DNA of 64,000 bases from Erysipelotrichaceae bacterium (GTDB lineage Bacteria > Bacillota_I > Bacilli_A > RFN20 > DUOF01). The position numbers and the translations under genes were made by a program. Positions 28,279 through 37,506 of the stretch are shown here, piece after piece. Position 1 is the first letter of the stretch, and the number at the start of each line of letters is the position of its first letter. The stretch is taken from positions 124,001 through 188,000 of the forward strand of contig SVBH01000001.1 in assembly GCA_015058985.1 (NCBI GenBank), in the 5' to 3' direction. The notes beneath the pieces were generated by a model. It worked only from the letters and a program-made list of their open reading frames with translations. It made no database searches and was not told where the DNA came from.

Positions 28279-29953
28279 CTAATTTATTTTCATATTGTTT
28301 CATTAACAAATCCAAAGAAATTCCATATTTGGCTTCAATATTTTTACCACTCATAAAAAATATTTCATTAAGTCTTTTTCCTTCAATAATAGATAATCCA
28401 TTATTTTTTAAAAATTCACTTTTAGCATTAAGTTCTCTAATGGATTGTCTTAATAATAAGGTTTTATCATAACTTTTAATTTTAACGTTAATGTTATTAA
28501 TAAAATTTAAAACTTCTTGTTTGTTTTTGCTCGTATTCCAAACTACTCCAATATCAGCTAATCTTTGCTTTTTATCTAAATCATCACAAATATCATCTTT
28601 AAAATATGACTTTTGGCGTTTAAACCAATTATAAAGTTCTTCACCATTTTCATCATAATTAATTCCATCCGTGGTTCTAAAACCAATAGGAAGTTTTACA
28701 TTTCCATAGTAATTAAAATATTCTTTTACCAATCCATACATCTTATTCCATTTATATTCGTTAGCATCCCAAATCATATTAATGCTGTTTAGTTTATCAA
28801 CTCTTTCTTGGTTTAATCCACGATATTTATCTTTCTTATCCTTAAACAATACCCTTTGATTACTTATCCAATCTCCTAATCGATAACCATCTTCTTCTTT
28901 AATTATTCCATCAAAAGTATTAAAAGAATAAGGTATATCTAAATCCCCATAATAACTAAAATGTCTTTCAGCCAAAGAAAACATAAAATCCCATTGAGCA
29001 TCTTGCAAATTCCAAATCATTCCAATCTTATCCAATTTATCTTTACGATATTGATAAGTTTTAGATTCATTTCTTCTAAAAATAACAGATCGATTAGTGC
29101 ATATCCAATTGCCTAAATTAACACCATCATTATCATAATGAATTCCATCTTTTGTCTTAAAGTTATTAGGAACATTTAAATTTTTATAATGATTAAAATA
29201 CTTTTCTGCTAACAAATAAATTTCTTCCCAAGATGTATCACTTATATTCCAAATAATTCCTAATTTTTCTAATTTTGACTTTTGCTCATCAGTAATTCTA
29301 GAATACTGATAATTATCATTATTACGAGTTTTTTGAGTTTGTACCCAAGTTCCTAAGCTATAACCATTTTCACTATAATTAAATCCATCTAAAGTTTTAA
29401 AACTAATAGGAACATTCAAATGATGATTATGTTCATAATATTTACATGCTAAGTCATACATTAAATTCCAACGTATTTGATCAACACTCCAAACCATACC
29501 TATATTATCCAATAAAATCTTTCTATCTTCTTTTAGAATTCCTTTTTTGAAATGAGACCTATTATTTTGAATCCATACACCTAACTTATAACCTTTTTCA
29601 TCTTCATTAATACCATCAAACGTTTTAAATAAAGCAGGCATTTCTAAATGGCCATAATGATTATAATATTGAATCGCTAAGTTATAATATTCATTCCAAC
29701 CGATGCCTTTTGCATTTTCCCATATCATTCCAATTTTGTCTAATGCTTGGATTTTTTTCTCATTCAATTTAATATATTGAAAATTTGGATTTCCACTTCT
29801 ACAATATTTATTTGCCTTAATCCAAGCTCCTAAATATTCCCCATTTTCATCATAATTAATTCCATCAAATGTCCTAAATTTTCCAGGCATATCTAAATGA
29901 TGATAATGATTATAAAAATTAACTGCTAATTGATACTTTTCTTCCCACGTCAT
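28271..29953 (-). CDS. HA-repeat protein 1: six tandem Helicase-Associated-type repeats plus FFMS/AKYG module
   Basis: A 560-aa protein. The ATG at 29953 is chosen because AAGGAG lies 7 bases upstream; an earlier ATG at 29986 overlaps the previous gene and has no site. Six units of 70-80 residues follow one another, each with W-x3-Y-x-L-A at the front, then YYxHYGHLxxP, FKTxDGIxYDENG, LGxWIxxxR and a closing KLDxIGMIW. This is the pattern of the Helicase-Associated (HA, PF03457-like) domain, thought to bind nucleic acid. Here no helicase is attached. The last 60 residues (RELNAKSEFLKNNG, RLNEIFFMSGKNIEAKYG) are shared with the three sister proteins. Confidence 0.75.
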   Translation of the reverse strand: MTWEEKYQLAVNFYNHYHHLDMPGKFRTFDGINYDENGEYLGAWIKANKYCRSGNPNFQYIKLNEKKIQALDKIGMIWENAKGIGWNEYYNLAIQYYNHYGHLEMPALFKTFDGINEDEKGYKLGVWIQNNRSHFKKGILKEDRKILLDNIGMVWSVDQIRWNLMYDLACKYYEHNHHLNVPISFKTLDGFNYSENGYSLGTWVQTQKTRNNDNYQYSRITDEQKSKLEKLGIIWNISDTSWEEIYLLAEKYFNHYKNLNVPNNFKTKDGIHYDNDGVNLGNWICTNRSVIFRRNESKTYQYRKDKLDKIGMIWNLQDAQWDFMFSLAERHFSYYGDLDIPYSFNTFDGIIKEEDGYRLGDWISNQRVLFKDKKDKYRGLNQERVDKLNSINMIWDANEYKWNKMYGLVKEYFNYYGNVKLPIGFRTTDGINYDENGEELYNWFKRQKSYFKDDICDDLDKKQRLADIGVVWNTSKNKQEVLNFINNINVKIKSYDKTLLLRQSIRELNAKSEFLKNNGLSIIEGKRLNEIFFMSGKNIEAKYGISLDLLMKQYENKLEK

Positions 29954-29969
29954 AATTTTGCTCCTTATA

Positions 29970-31427
29970 TTATCTTTTTTTTCCATAAAATCTTATTAAA
30001 TCTTCTCTGCTTAAACCATATTTAGCTTTCAAATTCAAATCACTCATAAAAAAGAAAGGATTTAATTTATCATTGGTTATCAAATCCATGTTTCTTTCTT
30101 TCATATATTGAATCTTTGCTCGTAATTCCTTCTCAGAAATTCTAATCAAATCACTTTTAAAATAATCAAAACATATTCCATTTTGTTCACACAAATGTTT
30201 AACTTCTTTATAATTAGTACGAGTATTCCAAATCATCCCTATATTCTCTAACATCTTAATTTGTTCATTAGATATCAACTTACTATTTTGATAATGTCTT
30301 GTTTTTTGCTTTTTAATCCACTTTCCAAGTTCAAGACCTTTTTCATCATAGAAAACTCCATCATTTGTTTTAAAGCTTTCATCAATTAACAAATGTCGAT
30401 GAAATTCATAATATGATTTTGCTAGATTATAAAAACTTTTCCATTCAGGTGAATCACTTAACATAGGCATAAATTTACTAAACTTAAGTCTTTGATCATG
30501 GTTCATCCTATTATTTCTATAACGGGATTTTTGTTTTTCTACCCACGCATCCAAGAAAGTTCCATTTTTATCAAAATCAATTCCATTTATTGTTTTAATA
30601 TGAGGTAAATTTATATGTCCATATTTTTTGTAAAAATTATTTGCTGCATTATAACAACTATCCCATGTTGGCTTATATGGTAATCCAAATTTTTCTAATT
30701 TTTCAGCCATTTCTTTCGTTAGATACGAATGAATATTAGGATACTTTTTATTATCATTATATAGTGCAACTTGTGCGTGATACCACCTTCCAAGTTCAAA
30801 CCCATTTTCATCAAAAGTAACGCCATCATTTGTTTTAAAAGTAGTAGGGATGTTATAGTCTTTATAATGTTGTTTATAGGCTTCTGCTAATGCAAGTTTA
30901 CCTTCCCATCTTTTAATCGTTTCTCTTCTTTTTTCTTTAATAGATTGAAATTGAAAATTAGCAGTTATTCCAATTGCTCTAAGTTTCTCTATTTTGTTAA
31001 TTACATCTTGCTCAATGGAAGTTGATTTTATTTTCACAAATCTTCTTTGTAAAACAATCCAACCTCTTAAATGAACACCTTTTTCAGTTTTGTAATCTTC
31101 AGGAACTTCTAAATTACCATAAGTTTCTAAGTATTTTTTTGCTGCTTCATAGTTAGAACTCCAACTTTCCATTACTCGTCTTGCCAGTTTATTACCTGGT
31201 TTAACTCCTAGTTCTTTAAGTAAAGTTATTCTTCTTTGAACTTCCAAATCTTCACTATCTTGATAATCTTCCATAAACAATTGTTGTGCATTCAACCACT
31301 TTTTCAAATATACCCCACGATGGCTATATGAAAAACCATCCAAAGTCTTAAAATATAAATCTATCTTTAAATTTCCATTTTTTTCTTTATAATTACACAA
31401 CATTTTATACATTTGATTCCAATCCAT
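29970..31427 (-). CDS. HA-repeat protein 2: five repeats plus FFMS/AKYG module
   Basis: A 485-aa protein from the ATG at 31427, preceded by GGTGATTTAT; an upstream in-frame extension is hydrophobic by chance and has no ribosome site. Five HA-type units begin at WNQMYKML, WSSNYEAA, WEGKLALAEAY, WDSCYNAA and WKSFYNLA. Unit 2 lacks the DENG insertion (YKTEKGVHLRGW), which shows the units have diverged. The C-terminal module reads KELRAKIQYMKERN, then LNPFFFMSDLNLKAKYGLS. It is the first gene after the mutS terminator and 16 bases before HA-repeat protein 1. Confidence 0.75.
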   Translation of the reverse strand: MDWNQMYKMLCNYKEKNGNLKIDLYFKTLDGFSYSHRGVYLKKWLNAQQLFMEDYQDSEDLEVQRRITLLKELGVKPGNKLARRVMESWSSNYEAAKKYLETYGNLEVPEDYKTEKGVHLRGWIVLQRRFVKIKSTSIEQDVINKIEKLRAIGITANFQFQSIKEKRRETIKRWEGKLALAEAYKQHYKDYNIPTTFKTNDGVTFDENGFELGRWYHAQVALYNDNKKYPNIHSYLTKEMAEKLEKFGLPYKPTWDSCYNAANNFYKKYGHINLPHIKTINGIDFDKNGTFLDAWVEKQKSRYRNNRMNHDQRLKFSKFMPMLSDSPEWKSFYNLAKSYYEFHRHLLIDESFKTNDGVFYDEKGLELGKWIKKQKTRHYQNSKLISNEQIKMLENIGMIWNTRTNYKEVKHLCEQNGICFDYFKSDLIRISEKELRAKIQYMKERNMDLITNDKLNPFFFMSDLNLKAKYGLSREDLIRFYGKKR

Positions 31428-31520
31428 ATAAATCACCAATAAAACTATAAAATAAATTATTTTATATAACCATAAATTAACCAAAAGATGTGGAATGTTG
31501 CTTTTTTATCTATCTCTACA

Positions 31521-31555
31521 ACAAAAAAAGTAAGCACACTTTTGTGTACCTACTT
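31521..31555 (-). terminator. Terminator after mutS
   Basis: On the minus strand an imperfect hairpin (AAGTA.G.ACAC, loop AAAA, GTGT.C.TACTT), then seven T. It cuts mutS off from the HA-repeat genes and mutL. Confidence 0.6.
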
Positions 31556-34072
31556 TATTTTCTTTTTTAAATCATATAAAAAGTTTAATGCATCTAAAGG
31601 AGACATATTTAAAGGATCCACGGACTTAACATCTTCCACCCAGTTAGGTAAAGTTTCTTTTTCTTTAATGACATATTCAACTTTAGAATCAAATACTTTA
31701 TTAGTTTCAAGGCTTTCTAAAACCTCTTTTGCCCTATCAATCAAATCATTAGGTAAATGTGCCAATCTAGCAACATTAATACCATAAGATTTATTGGCAC
31801 AACCAGGTGCTATTTTATATAAGAAAGTAACCTTATCATCTTCTTCGTAAACTTTAACATGAACATTTTCGATGTTAGGTAACTTTTCACTTATCTTAGT
31901 TAGTTCATGATAATGAGTAGAGAATAAAGTTTTGGCTCTTACTTTTAAAGATAAATGCTCTACAATAGCTTGTGCTAAAGCCATTCCATCATAAGTAGAA
32001 GTTCCTCTTCCTATTTCATCAAAAATAATCAAAGAATTCTCTGTTGCATTTCTAATCGCATTGTTAGCTTCTAACATCTCAACCATGAATGTAGATTGAC
32101 CAGAAATTAAATCATCGCTTGCTCCTATACGCGTAAATATTTTATCAAAAACAGGTATAGATGCATAACTAGCAGGAACGAAACTTCCTATCTGAGCCAT
32201 AATTACAATAATTGCCAATTGTCTCATATAAGTAGATTTACCACCCATATTAGGTCCTGTGATTAATAGCAATGATTTGCTTTTGTCCATGAATACATCA
32301 TTGCTAACATATCCTTTTGTAACTAAGATCTTTTCAATAACAGGATGTCTTCCTTCTTTAATATCTACAATCCCTTCTTCATTAAATGAAGGACGTACAT
32401 AACGATTAGTAACCGCTACATCTGCAAGACCCCTTACACAGTCAATTAAAGAGATTGAATTTGCAAGCATTTGAATCGTAGTAGTTTCCTTTTTTACTTT
32501 TTCTCTTATCTCAACTAATAATTCATATTCAAGTTTAACAATCTTATCTTCAGCATTTAAAATCAATTCCTCTTTTTCCTTTAATTCCTGAGTAATAAAT
32601 CTTTCTGCTCCTACTAAAGTTTGCTTTCTTTCATATCCAAATTCTTCTTTAACTTGGTCTAAATATGATTTAGTAACTTCAATATAATATCCAAAGACTT
32701 TATTAAAACCAACTTTTAAAGTTTTAATTCCTGTTCTTTCCCTTTCTGCATTTTCCATATTAGAAATCCATTCTTTACCATTTTTACTAGCACTCTTTAT
32801 CTCATCTAATAAAACAGAATAGCCTTCTTTAATCATTCCTCCTTCTTTGGTACTTAAAGGAGGTTCATCAACAATTGCAGTTTCTAATAGTTCAACAATA
32901 TGAGGCATTTCATTAATTTTTCTAGCAATATTTATAAAAGCTTGCTCATTAGTATCAATTAATTTTTTCTTTATATTAGGAATTGCTTTCAAAGACTTTT
33001 TCAGTTGAATTAAATCTTTTGCATTGGCGCTACCATAACTAATTCTGGCCACCAATCTTTCGAGGTCATAAACGTCTTTCAAGCAATCCTCTATTTCTTT
33101 TCTTTCAATGTATCTTTTAGTAAAAGCTTCTACTAAATTCAATCTCTCATTAATCATTCTTAAATCAGATAGAGGTTTAACCAACCAATTCTTTAACATC
33201 CTAGCGCCCATGGCAGTTTTAGTTTTATCTAACAACCAAAGCAAAGAACCATAACGATCTGAACTTCTTACCGTTCTAGTTAATTCTAAATTAGTCCTTG
33301 TAAAATTATCCATTTGCAGATATGTAGAATTGACTAGGACTCTAGCATTTTTAATATAATCTAAATTTCTTTTTTGAGTATAAGTTAAATATGCTAATAA
33401 TCTTTTGAAAGTTCTAACTTGTCTAACATCTTTTATTTGATAACATTTATCTTCAAATTCCAAATTATCTTCAACATCTTCTTGATAGGAAAAAATCATT
33501 CTTCTTTTATCTTTCAAGTCTTTAATAATAGATTTATCAAAATAACTATTGATAACGATTTCTTTAGCTTCTAATGCATCAAGTTCGCTAACAAGTCTTG
33601 CATAATCATGCTCACAATTAATAATACCAGTTTCCCCAGTAGACATATCTGCAAAAGCAATTACAAAGAAATCGGCATAATCATCAACAGCCACTACATA
33701 GTTGTTTTTATTTTCTTCTAAACCAATATCAATTAAAGCACCTGGAGTAACAATTTGAACGACATCTCTTTTAACAATTTTACTTTGACCAGGTTCTTCA
33801 AGTTGTTCGCAGATTGCAACTTTATAACCTTTTTGAACCAATTTTTCAATATATCCTTTAACTGCGTGATGTGGAACTCCACACATAGGAACTCTTTCTT
33901 CTACACCAGCATCTTTACCCGTTAAAACTAACTCTAATTCCACAGATCCTATCTTAGCATCATCAAAAAATAACTCATAAAAATCCCCAACACGATAAAA
34001 TAAAATAACATCTTGGTAATCTTTTTTTATTTCTAAAAATTGCATTATCATTGGTGAATATTTTTTTTCCAC
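31550..34072 (-). CDS. mutS: DNA mismatch recognition protein MutS
   Basis: An 840-aa MutS1. It starts with GTG (34072) and the reading SPMIMQFLEIKKDYQD lines up with known N-termini. The mismatch-binding motif is GDFYELF (Phe/Glu), followed by the connector, lever and clamp domains. The ATPase has GPNMGGKST (606-614), GASDDLISGQSTFMVEM, DEIGRGTSTYDG (from Asp685) and STHYHEL. The C-terminal tail (DPLNMSPLDALNFLYDLKKK) resembles the tetramer or beta-clamp region. HA-repeat genes stand on both sides. An extended -10 lies about 26 bases upstream. Confidence 0.96.
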   Translation of the reverse strand: MEKKYSPMIMQFLEIKKDYQDVILFYRVGDFYELFFDDAKIGSVELELVLTGKDAGVEERVPMCGVPHHAVKGYIEKLVQKGYKVAICEQLEEPGQSKIVKRDVVQIVTPGALIDIGLEENKNNYVVAVDDYADFFVIAFADMSTGETGIINCEHDYARLVSELDALEAKEIVINSYFDKSIIKDLKDKRRMIFSYQEDVEDNLEFEDKCYQIKDVRQVRTFKRLLAYLTYTQKRNLDYIKNARVLVNSTYLQMDNFTRTNLELTRTVRSSDRYGSLLWLLDKTKTAMGARMLKNWLVKPLSDLRMINERLNLVEAFTKRYIERKEIEDCLKDVYDLERLVARISYGSANAKDLIQLKKSLKAIPNIKKKLIDTNEQAFINIARKINEMPHIVELLETAIVDEPPLSTKEGGMIKEGYSVLLDEIKSASKNGKEWISNMENAERERTGIKTLKVGFNKVFGYYIEVTKSYLDQVKEEFGYERKQTLVGAERFITQELKEKEELILNAEDKIVKLEYELLVEIREKVKKETTTIQMLANSISLIDCVRGLADVAVTNRYVRPSFNEEGIVDIKEGRHPVIEKILVTKGYVSNDVFMDKSKSLLLITGPNMGGKSTYMRQLAIIVIMAQIGSFVPASYASIPVFDKIFTRIGASDDLISGQSTFMVEMLEANNAIRNATENSLIIFDEIGRGTSTYDGMALAQAIVEHLSLKVRAKTLFSTHYHELTKISEKLPNIENVHVKVYEEDDKVTFLYKIAPGCANKSYGINVARLAHLPNDLIDRAKEVLESLETNKVFDSKVEYVIKEKETLPNWVEDVKSVDPLNMSPLDALNFLYDLKKKIK

Positions 34073-34097
34073 TTACAACCACATCCTAAACGAAAAT

Positions 34098-34106
34098 ATT
34101 ATACCA
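34098..34106 (-). promoter_or_regulatory. Extended -10 promoter of mutS
   Basis: On the minus strand TGGTATAAT; RNA would start near 34091, about 19 bases before the GTG. Confidence 0.55.
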
Positions 34107-34206
34107 TAATTGAATTATTTTTTCTTATTTTTTTGTTTTCCACATAAAAAGATTTCTTTAAATGCTTTCATTAACATTTATGTTAAACTTTACAAGGAGT
34201 GATTTT

Positions 34207-35694
34207 ATGAATATAAACGAATTACGTTGGGAAGAAAAATTTAAATTAGCTCGTAAATATTATAAAAAATATGGTCATTTAATCATGCCTTCACATTTTA
34301 TAACTTCAAACGGAACTACTTACAATAAAAATGGTATTAGATTAGGAGAATGGGTATCTAGGCAAAAAGCTATTTATAACCATTCAAAAGATAAAATGCC
34401 TATCAAACATATAAAAAAATTAGAATCAATTGGAATGGTTTGGGGTGAAAAGATAGAATCTGAAAATAGTCCATTAGCAAAAAAATGGAATGAAATGTAT
34501 CAACTAGCAATCAAATACAAAGAACATTACCAAGATAGCAATATTCCTATTGAATTCAAAACATTAAATGGAATTGATTTTGATGAAAATGGATTAAACT
34601 TAGGATATTGGTATCATCGAAATTTATCAACCTACAACAAATATTTAAAAGGATTAGAGTATCCTTTGTTCTTAAATGAAAATAGAATTCAAAAATTAGA
34701 ATCATTAATTTCTACTCTCTCAATGAGAGTAGAAATTATGAATAATAGAATTGAAATGTTATCTAATTTCAAAAAACATTATGGGCATTGTAATATTCCT
34801 TTAAGATTTAGAACCACTAATGGAATTGACTTTGATGAAAATGGATTTACATTAGGACTATGGATTAATGATATTCTAAAAAATAAAAAGAACATTTCAA
34901 AAGAACACAAAGAAAAAATAGAAAATCTTAATGTTAAAATTTTAACCAACCATGATAAAATTTTTGATACTTATTTCAGTTTAGCTCAAAACTTTTATAA
35001 ACATCATAAACACTTAAATATTCCTCAAAATTTCATAACCACAAACGGCTATGAATACGATGAAAAGGGAATAAAGCTTGGACTATGGCTTCATAAGAAA
35101 AGATCAAAATATTCTATGATGCTAAAAAACAACGAAGAAATACCTGCTAAGCATCAAGAAAAAATAACCTGCTTGCAATCAATTGGGCTAATCTTTAGCA
35201 TCAGTGATAAGAATTGGGATGAAATGTATCAATTAGCTAAAAACTTCTATGAAGAAAATGGGCACTTGCAAGTTACAGAAAATTTAATAACCTCTGATGG
35301 AATTCATTATGACTCTAAAGGTAAAAATTTAAGTTGTTGGATAAAAAGACAAAGAATTCGTTATTTTCAAAGAGAAGATGGAAATAAAACTTTAAATGAA
35401 AAACAAATTGATTTGTTAAACCAAATTGGTATGATATGGGATTATTTTGATAATTATCAAAAAACTTCAAAAATTTCTGAAAAATATAAATTATATCATA
35501 AAAGAAATTTATGCAAAATTAACGCAAGAGAATTACAAGCAAAAATAAGATTTATGAAAGCAAATAAAATTCCTCTTCTAATAAATGAAGAATTGAATGG
35601 CTTATTCTTTATGAGTAGTAAAAATATTCAAGCCAAATATGGAATAACATTAGAAGAACTTGTAAATACTTACACACCTAAAAAACAAAAATAA
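34207..35694 (+). CDS. HA-repeat protein 3: five repeats plus FFMS/AKYG module
   Basis: A 495-aa protein from the ATG at 34207 (AAGGAGTG upstream), divergent from mutS. Five HA-type units begin at WEEKFKLARKYY, WNEMYQLAIKY, a unit without the first Trp (RIEMLSNFKKHYGHCNIP), FDTYFSLAQNFY and WDEMYQLAKNFY. Units 2 and 3 share nearly the same NGIDFDENG block. The C-terminal module reads RELQAKIRFMKANKIP, then LNGLFFMSSKNIQAKYGIT. It is the first gene of a three-gene operon; the second HA gene starts 13 bases after its stop. Nucleic-acid binding is inferred from the HA family. Confidence 0.75.
   Translation: MNINELRWEEKFKLARKYYKKYGHLIMPSHFITSNGTTYNKNGIRLGEWVSRQKAIYNHSKDKMPIKHIKKLESIGMVWGEKIESENSPLAKKWNEMYQLAIKYKEHYQDSNIPIEFKTLNGIDFDENGLNLGYWYHRNLSTYNKYLKGLEYPLFLNENRIQKLESLISTLSMRVEIMNNRIEMLSNFKKHYGHCNIPLRFRTTNGIDFDENGFTLGLWINDILKNKKNISKEHKEKIENLNVKILTNHDKIFDTYFSLAQNFYKHHKHLNIPQNFITTNGYEYDEKGIKLGLWLHKKRSKYSMMLKNNEEIPAKHQEKITCLQSIGLIFSISDKNWDEMYQLAKNFYEENGHLQVTENLITSDGIHYDSKGKNLSCWIKRQRIRYFQREDGNKTLNEKQIDLLNQIGMIWDYFDNYQKTSKISEKYKLYHKRNLCKINARELQAKIRFMKANKIPLLINEELNGLFFMSSKNIQAKYGITLEELVNTYTPKKQK
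34558..34589 (+). repeat. 32-nt direct repeat, copy 1
   Basis: These 32 bases match 36038-36069 without a change. Both copies code for the K-T-L-N-G-I-D-F-D-E part of an HA-type unit, in HA-repeat proteins 3 and 4. Confidence 0.8.
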
Positions 35695-35707
35695 AGGAGG
35701 AAATAAT

Positions 35708-36661
35708 ATGGGTTGGCATGACAAATACGCATTAGCAGAACAATTCTATCTTCACTATGGACACTGCTGTATACCTTTAAAATTTAAAACTTTCGATGGC
35801 ATTAATTATGATGAAAATGGAATAAAATTAGGTTCTTGGCTTGAAAAACAAGGCTGCGCATATAGAGATACACTTGCAGGTAAACCTACAGCGAGAATTA
35901 TGAATGAAGAAAGGATAAAACTTTTGGAAGCTATCGAAGCTCCTTTTTCAAAAAGAGCTTACAACTGGTTTCAAACTTTTGAAATCGCTAAAAGATTTTA
36001 TGATTACCATGGTCATTCAATATTTCCTAAACATTTTAAAACATTAAATGGAATTGATTTTGATGAAAAGGGACCTAATTTATACACTTGGTCAATGATT
36101 CAAGGAAAAAAAATTAGACATTCAATTGATAAATTAACAGAAGAACAAATAGAAGCGCTAAAAAGCATTCAATTTAAGTTTCCTAATTCAAACGCTAGCA
36201 GAACTTGGGAATACAATTATTCCCTTGCACAATCATTCTATCAAGAAAATTTTCATTTAAATGTCCCTTATGAATACATGACACCAAACGAAGAAAAACT
36301 TGGAAGTTGGATTGACACCCAAAGAAATCATCAAAAAGAACTAAATTCTTATCAGAAAGAAAAATTAGATAATCTTTCTATGATTTGGTCTTTACATGAT
36401 AACAACCATGAAATAAACACACTGTTTGAATTATATGGCATTAAAAAATTTCTTAATAAAAATCAATTAAAACAATTAAAAAATTATCCTGCAAAAGAAG
36501 TTGAAGTTAAGTTATCTTATCTAGTAAAAAATGGACTACCTGTTATTAAAGATGAAAAGATAAATGAGATATTTTTCATGAGTAACTTAAATGTCGAAGC
36601 CAAATATGGGTTGCGCATTAAAGAATTAGTAACTAAACAATACATAAATAAGGAGAAATAA
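35708..36661 (+). CDS. HA-repeat protein 4: three repeats plus FFMS/AKYG module
   Basis: The shortest of the four, 317 aa. Three units begin at WHDKYALAEQFY, WFQTFEIAKRFY and WEYNYSLAQSFY. The third lacks the DG...DENG segment (YMTPNEEKLGSW). The C-terminal module is KEVEVKLSYLVKNGLP, then INEIFFMSNLNVEAKYGLR. GGAGGAAATAAT precedes the ATG. It lies 13 bases after HA-repeat protein 3 and 2 bases before the 99-aa protein, so all three are one operon. The repeat number (6, 5, 5, 3) varies among the sisters, as expected for a family that grows and shrinks by repeat recombination. Confidence 0.75.
   Translation: MGWHDKYALAEQFYLHYGHCCIPLKFKTFDGINYDENGIKLGSWLEKQGCAYRDTLAGKPTARIMNEERIKLLEAIEAPFSKRAYNWFQTFEIAKRFYDYHGHSIFPKHFKTLNGIDFDEKGPNLYTWSMIQGKKIRHSIDKLTEEQIEALKSIQFKFPNSNASRTWEYNYSLAQSFYQENFHLNVPYEYMTPNEEKLGSWIDTQRNHQKELNSYQKEKLDNLSMIWSLHDNNHEINTLFELYGIKKFLNKNQLKQLKNYPAKEVEVKLSYLVKNGLPVIKDEKINEIFFMSNLNVEAKYGLRIKELVTKQYINKEK
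36038..36069 (+). repeat. 32-nt direct repeat, copy 2
   Basis: Exact match to 34558-34589, about 1.48 kb apart in the same orientation. Confidence 0.8.
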
Positions 36662-36663
36662 CT

Positions 36664-36963
36664 ATGTTTATTAGAAAATATGTCAGTGATTTCACTTATG
36701 AAATGCTTAAAGAAAATTATTCAAAAGAATATTTAGATAGTATTGATGAATCAAATTTTGCCCTTATTTACAACATCTTAAAAGGATTTAAATTTTATTT
36801 TATGGATGATGTCATTTTAAAATATTTAGATATCTTTGAAATGGATCCAGATGACGTTATTGAAGGTGTTTATCGCCTAAAAGAAAAATTAGGTGATAAG
36901 TTTGTTTATTATATTGGAAATGATTTAAGATACTTAGAAGAAATATTAAAAGTAGATGAATAA
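36664..36963 (+). CDS. Small acidic protein, 99 aa, unknown
   Basis: No family recognised. It is mostly helical, with two Tyr/Phe-rich helices (SDFTYEMLKENYSKEYLD, FALIYNILKGFKFYFMDD) and an acidic C-terminal half (MDPDDVIEGVYRLKEKLG). No membrane segment and no Cys. AAGGAG lies 8 bases before the ATG. It begins 2 bases after HA-repeat protein 4, so it is translated from the same message. It could be a partner of the HA-repeat proteins or a resident of the older cotE-mutS gap. Confidence 0.6.
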   Translation: MFIRKYVSDFTYEMLKENYSKEYLDSIDESNFALIYNILKGFKFYFMDDVILKYLDIFEMDPDDVIEGVYRLKEKLGDKFVYYIGNDLRYLEEILKVDE

Positions 36964-36976
36964 CCATCTACTTTTT
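36948..36976. terminator. Bidirectional terminator
   Basis: AAAAGTAGATG facing CATCTACTTTT around the stop codon of the 99-aa gene, with T-runs on both strands; it serves the plus-strand HA operon and cotE. Confidence 0.8.
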
Positions 36977-37487
36977 ATTTGTTTATATAATCAACGTTGA
37001 CGGAGTTCTCAATCTCATCTTCCAAACTCCATTCATCTTCATCTAATTTACTAACTTGAATTTTAAGTTTAGTTTCACCAATTACATCTAAAGCAAAATC
37101 TTTCTCTACAGTTAAATAAATCTCATTTCCTTTTATTTGTAATTGAGTACATGTAGGATACTTTAAACAAAACGCTTTTAATTCACTTTGTGGTTTAATA
37201 GTTTCTCCTTGCTTCATTTTTAAAACTATCTCTTCTTCATATTCCTGTTTAGACTTAAACAATTCGGTCTGTGTATCTTCATCATAAGCATACCAAATAT
37301 TTACATCATAACTTCCTTTTATATAAGTCTTTTCATCCTTAAAAACTGGAGTGAACTCATGATTAATAATCCAACAGCCTAAACCTTTACTTAGATTTTT
37401 ATCAACTTTGAAAGTGAAATCTTGATTATCTTTTTTCTTACCTTTTCCTACAACTGCTTTTGTTACTATTTCTCTATATACCGACAT
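36975..37487 (-). CDS. cotE: Outer spore coat morphogenetic protein CotE
   Basis: A 170-aa protein. The opening SVYREIVTKAVVGKGKKKD matches the CotE N-terminus closely, followed by LGCWIINHEF, GSYDVNIWYAYDEDTQTE and VEKDFALDVIGETKLKIQV, all CotE landmarks. CotE directs assembly of the outer coat around SpoIVA-coated forespores. The acidic C-terminal tail is shorter than in B. subtilis. The position next to mutS is conserved with B. subtilis, apart from the inserted HA operon. A sigma-E-type promoter precedes it. This is the clearest sign of endospore formation in the window. Confidence 0.93.
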   Translation of the reverse strand: MSVYREIVTKAVVGKGKKKDNQDFTFKVDKNLSKGLGCWIINHEFTPVFKDEKTYIKGSYDVNIWYAYDEDTQTELFKSKQEYEEEIVLKMKQGETIKPQSELKAFCLKYPTCTQLQIKGNEIYLTVEKDFALDVIGETKLKIQVSKLDEDEWSLEDEIENSVNVDYINK

Positions 37488-37506
37488 TATATCATCCTTT
37501 CATCAT

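Noticed and set aside
28271-36661. CRISPR array or non-coding repeat array
   Set aside because: The periodicity is at protein level, with units of about 210-250 bases that vary in DNA sequence. Frames are open throughout and there are no short identical repeats with spacers.
28271-37500. Mobile element or genomic island carrying the HA-repeat genes
   Set aside because: No integrase, transposase, tRNA-edge repeat or terminal inverted repeats were found, and base composition looks like that of the neighbours.
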